A stretch of DNA of 64,000 bases from Chromobotia macracanthus (taxonomy: Eukaryota; Chordata; Actinopteri; Cypriniformes; Botiidae), in contig JAZGTH010000067.1 in the NCBI GenBank assembly GCA_036877525.1, forward strand, positions 7,766,001-7,830,000, written 5' to 3'. Position 1 is the first letter of the stretch, and each line of letters starts with the position of its first letter. A model generated the notes under the pieces. The model saw only the letters and a list, made by a program, of their open reading frames with translations, was not told the DNA's origin and ran no database searches. This document shows, piece after piece, positions 62,815 through 64,000 of this stretch. The position numbers and the translations under genes are program-made.

Positions 62815-64000
62815 ACTGTTTACGTCTTCTTCCCACTGTTTACTGTAGACTCTCACATTATCTCTGTCCATAAAACGGAAAACAAATTGATTCTCAGATG
62901 ATAAACGTGATTATCAGTAGTACAAGATGTGAGCATTACTTATATGTTTCCGTCCTCAGCAGAGGCGCGAGGATGCAGTAAGTGCAGGCTCTGCTCTCTG
63001 ATGATGGCCTTCTCTCTCCATTGTCCCAAGCCCCCACAGGAAATGAGCACTGGGTGGGGGGCAGAAAAACCCCATGACTACCATTTAATAAAGCTGCTAT
63101 TACAGAGAAAACACGGAAGTGATATTGCATTTCTCTGCATGTGCAGGCAAACAAAAATAAAATGGACCTTTTCTTCAAACCAAGAGGTTTTCACTTGTTT
63201 GCTTTGAGGTTGTTTTATTGCTAAGAGATTTTTCATACAGACAAGATAAAAACGTTGAAACTGTGACCTCATCAGTGATTGTACTTTTGGGTTTAAACGC
63301 TGGCCAATTGTAATTCCTGTGTTTGTCTTTGAGGTTACATTTGTGAGTAAATGACCCATGATTGTTAGAGAATATTTCAGATGGTTGTGTGAAGGAACTT
63401 GCTAACAATGTGAGCCAGCAGATGGTAGAAAGACATCTTTTGCAATGCCTTGACATTTACACGAAAACCAGAGACCACAATATATGTAGTACACGGGTCA
63501 GTCAGGTGCACTCTTGATGGATTCATCTGTTCTTTTCTCATGTGATGACTTCATCCTCACACAGATTTTCAGTATTTGCTGTTGATGTTCCACAGACTGA
63601 CGTTCAGTCTGTTATAATACATTGTGTTCCTCTCGCTATGCTTTTTTAGGGTCAGTGCAGCATTTGTTAGCATTTTGCATGCTGATTTTTAATGGATCCT
63701 GTTTTCTGATTCAGCAGGAATAATGAAAGTAGCTTTAGTTCAGACAAAGAATTCAGTTCAAAACTTGGACTGCCAAAGTGCACCAAATGTGAACACATAC
63801 CACCAAAGTTTTTAGATTTCTTTTCCAAAATGGAAGTTTAATTGCTTTTAATAGCAGTGAATAGCTGCGTCAGTTGTAATGACTTTAGCCATTCACTTTT
63901 TTAAAGAGCTTAAGTCACACTACATTTGTTAAACTGAATTGCTTTCCTCATCCTGGGACGCTTGACACCGTTGTACACTAACAGAACCAAAGGCTCATCA

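Larger units (their letters stand above)
56591..64000 (+). other. mef2a intron, incomplete at the window end
   Basis: More than 7.4 kb of intron after the last recognised exon. It contains a possible regulatory block (61130-61700), a Tc1-like fragment (62224-62556) abutting a MITE copy (62560-62814), and otherwise nothing recognisable. No exon resembling the next MEF2A peptide (NSRASPNL, KSPPPP, RKPDLRV) is present on either strand as far as I can read. Confidence 0.7.

Noticed and set aside
62960..62984. Possible micro-exon after CCTCAG at 62960
   Set aside because: The translation does not resemble the short acidic beta exon of MEF2 genes (SEEEELELN-like), and the flanking donor is weak.

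Overview
The window looks like vertebrate, most probably teleost fish, nuclear DNA. It is an AT-rich, intron-dominated stretch with GT-AG splice sites, tRNA-derived SINEs of a fish type (LINE-like tail with AAGCGTCTG), decayed Tc1/mariner copies and small inverted-repeat transposons. I recognise one protein-coding gene, on the + strand: a MEF2A-type MADS-box transcription factor (mef2a). It is 3'-truncated by the window edge. Nothing bacterial, viral or operon-like is present; almost all other open frames are chance frames in introns.

Layout. Bases 1 to about 1.7 kb are upstream sequence. A likely 5' noncoding exon ends at a consensus donor at 1855/1856. A ~20 kb intron follows. The exon at 21821-22030 has a 156-nt 5'UTR and the start codon (18 codons, the start of the MADS box). 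After an 8.5 kb intron, exon 30556-30759 gives the rest of the MADS box and the MEF2 domain (68 codons). A ~21 kb intron leads to a pair of alternative exons separated by only 66 nt: a TLRKK-type exon (51911-52041) and an ALNKK-type exon (52108-52239). Then come 54483-54712 and 56531-56590, both transactivation-region exons. From 56591 to 64000 lies the next intron; the remaining C-terminal exons must be beyond the window.

Main observation. The two DNA-binding exons match MEF2A essentially perfectly, but the exons after them carry several small indels that move well-conserved MEF2A peptide blocks (HRGCDS, NPNA, MSYNPG, PPQRPPSTGSA) out of the reading frame. Along the ALNKK path every shift is later compensated, so the frame stays open from the ATG to 56590 (226 codons). 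In the TLRKK-type exon two single-base losses are not compensated and give an in-frame TGA. Many of the indels fall in short homopolymers. This is either residual sequencing error in the assembly or a copy with recently frame-scrambled activation segments and a dead ubiquitous-type exon; raw reads or cDNA would decide.

Other content: SINE copies near 4.9, 11.5 and 47.8 kb; a three-copy CCCAGCTAACA-ended MITE family (29.7, 32.8, 62.7 kb); Tc1-like remnants at 39.5-40.1 and 62.2-62.6 kb; a 172-bp tandem duplication at 7.8-8.1 kb; a long hairpin at 3854-3924; a hairpin abutting a C-rich tract at 26.8 kb; and several intronic stretches whose texture suggests conserved regulatory elements, which cannot be tested from one sequence.
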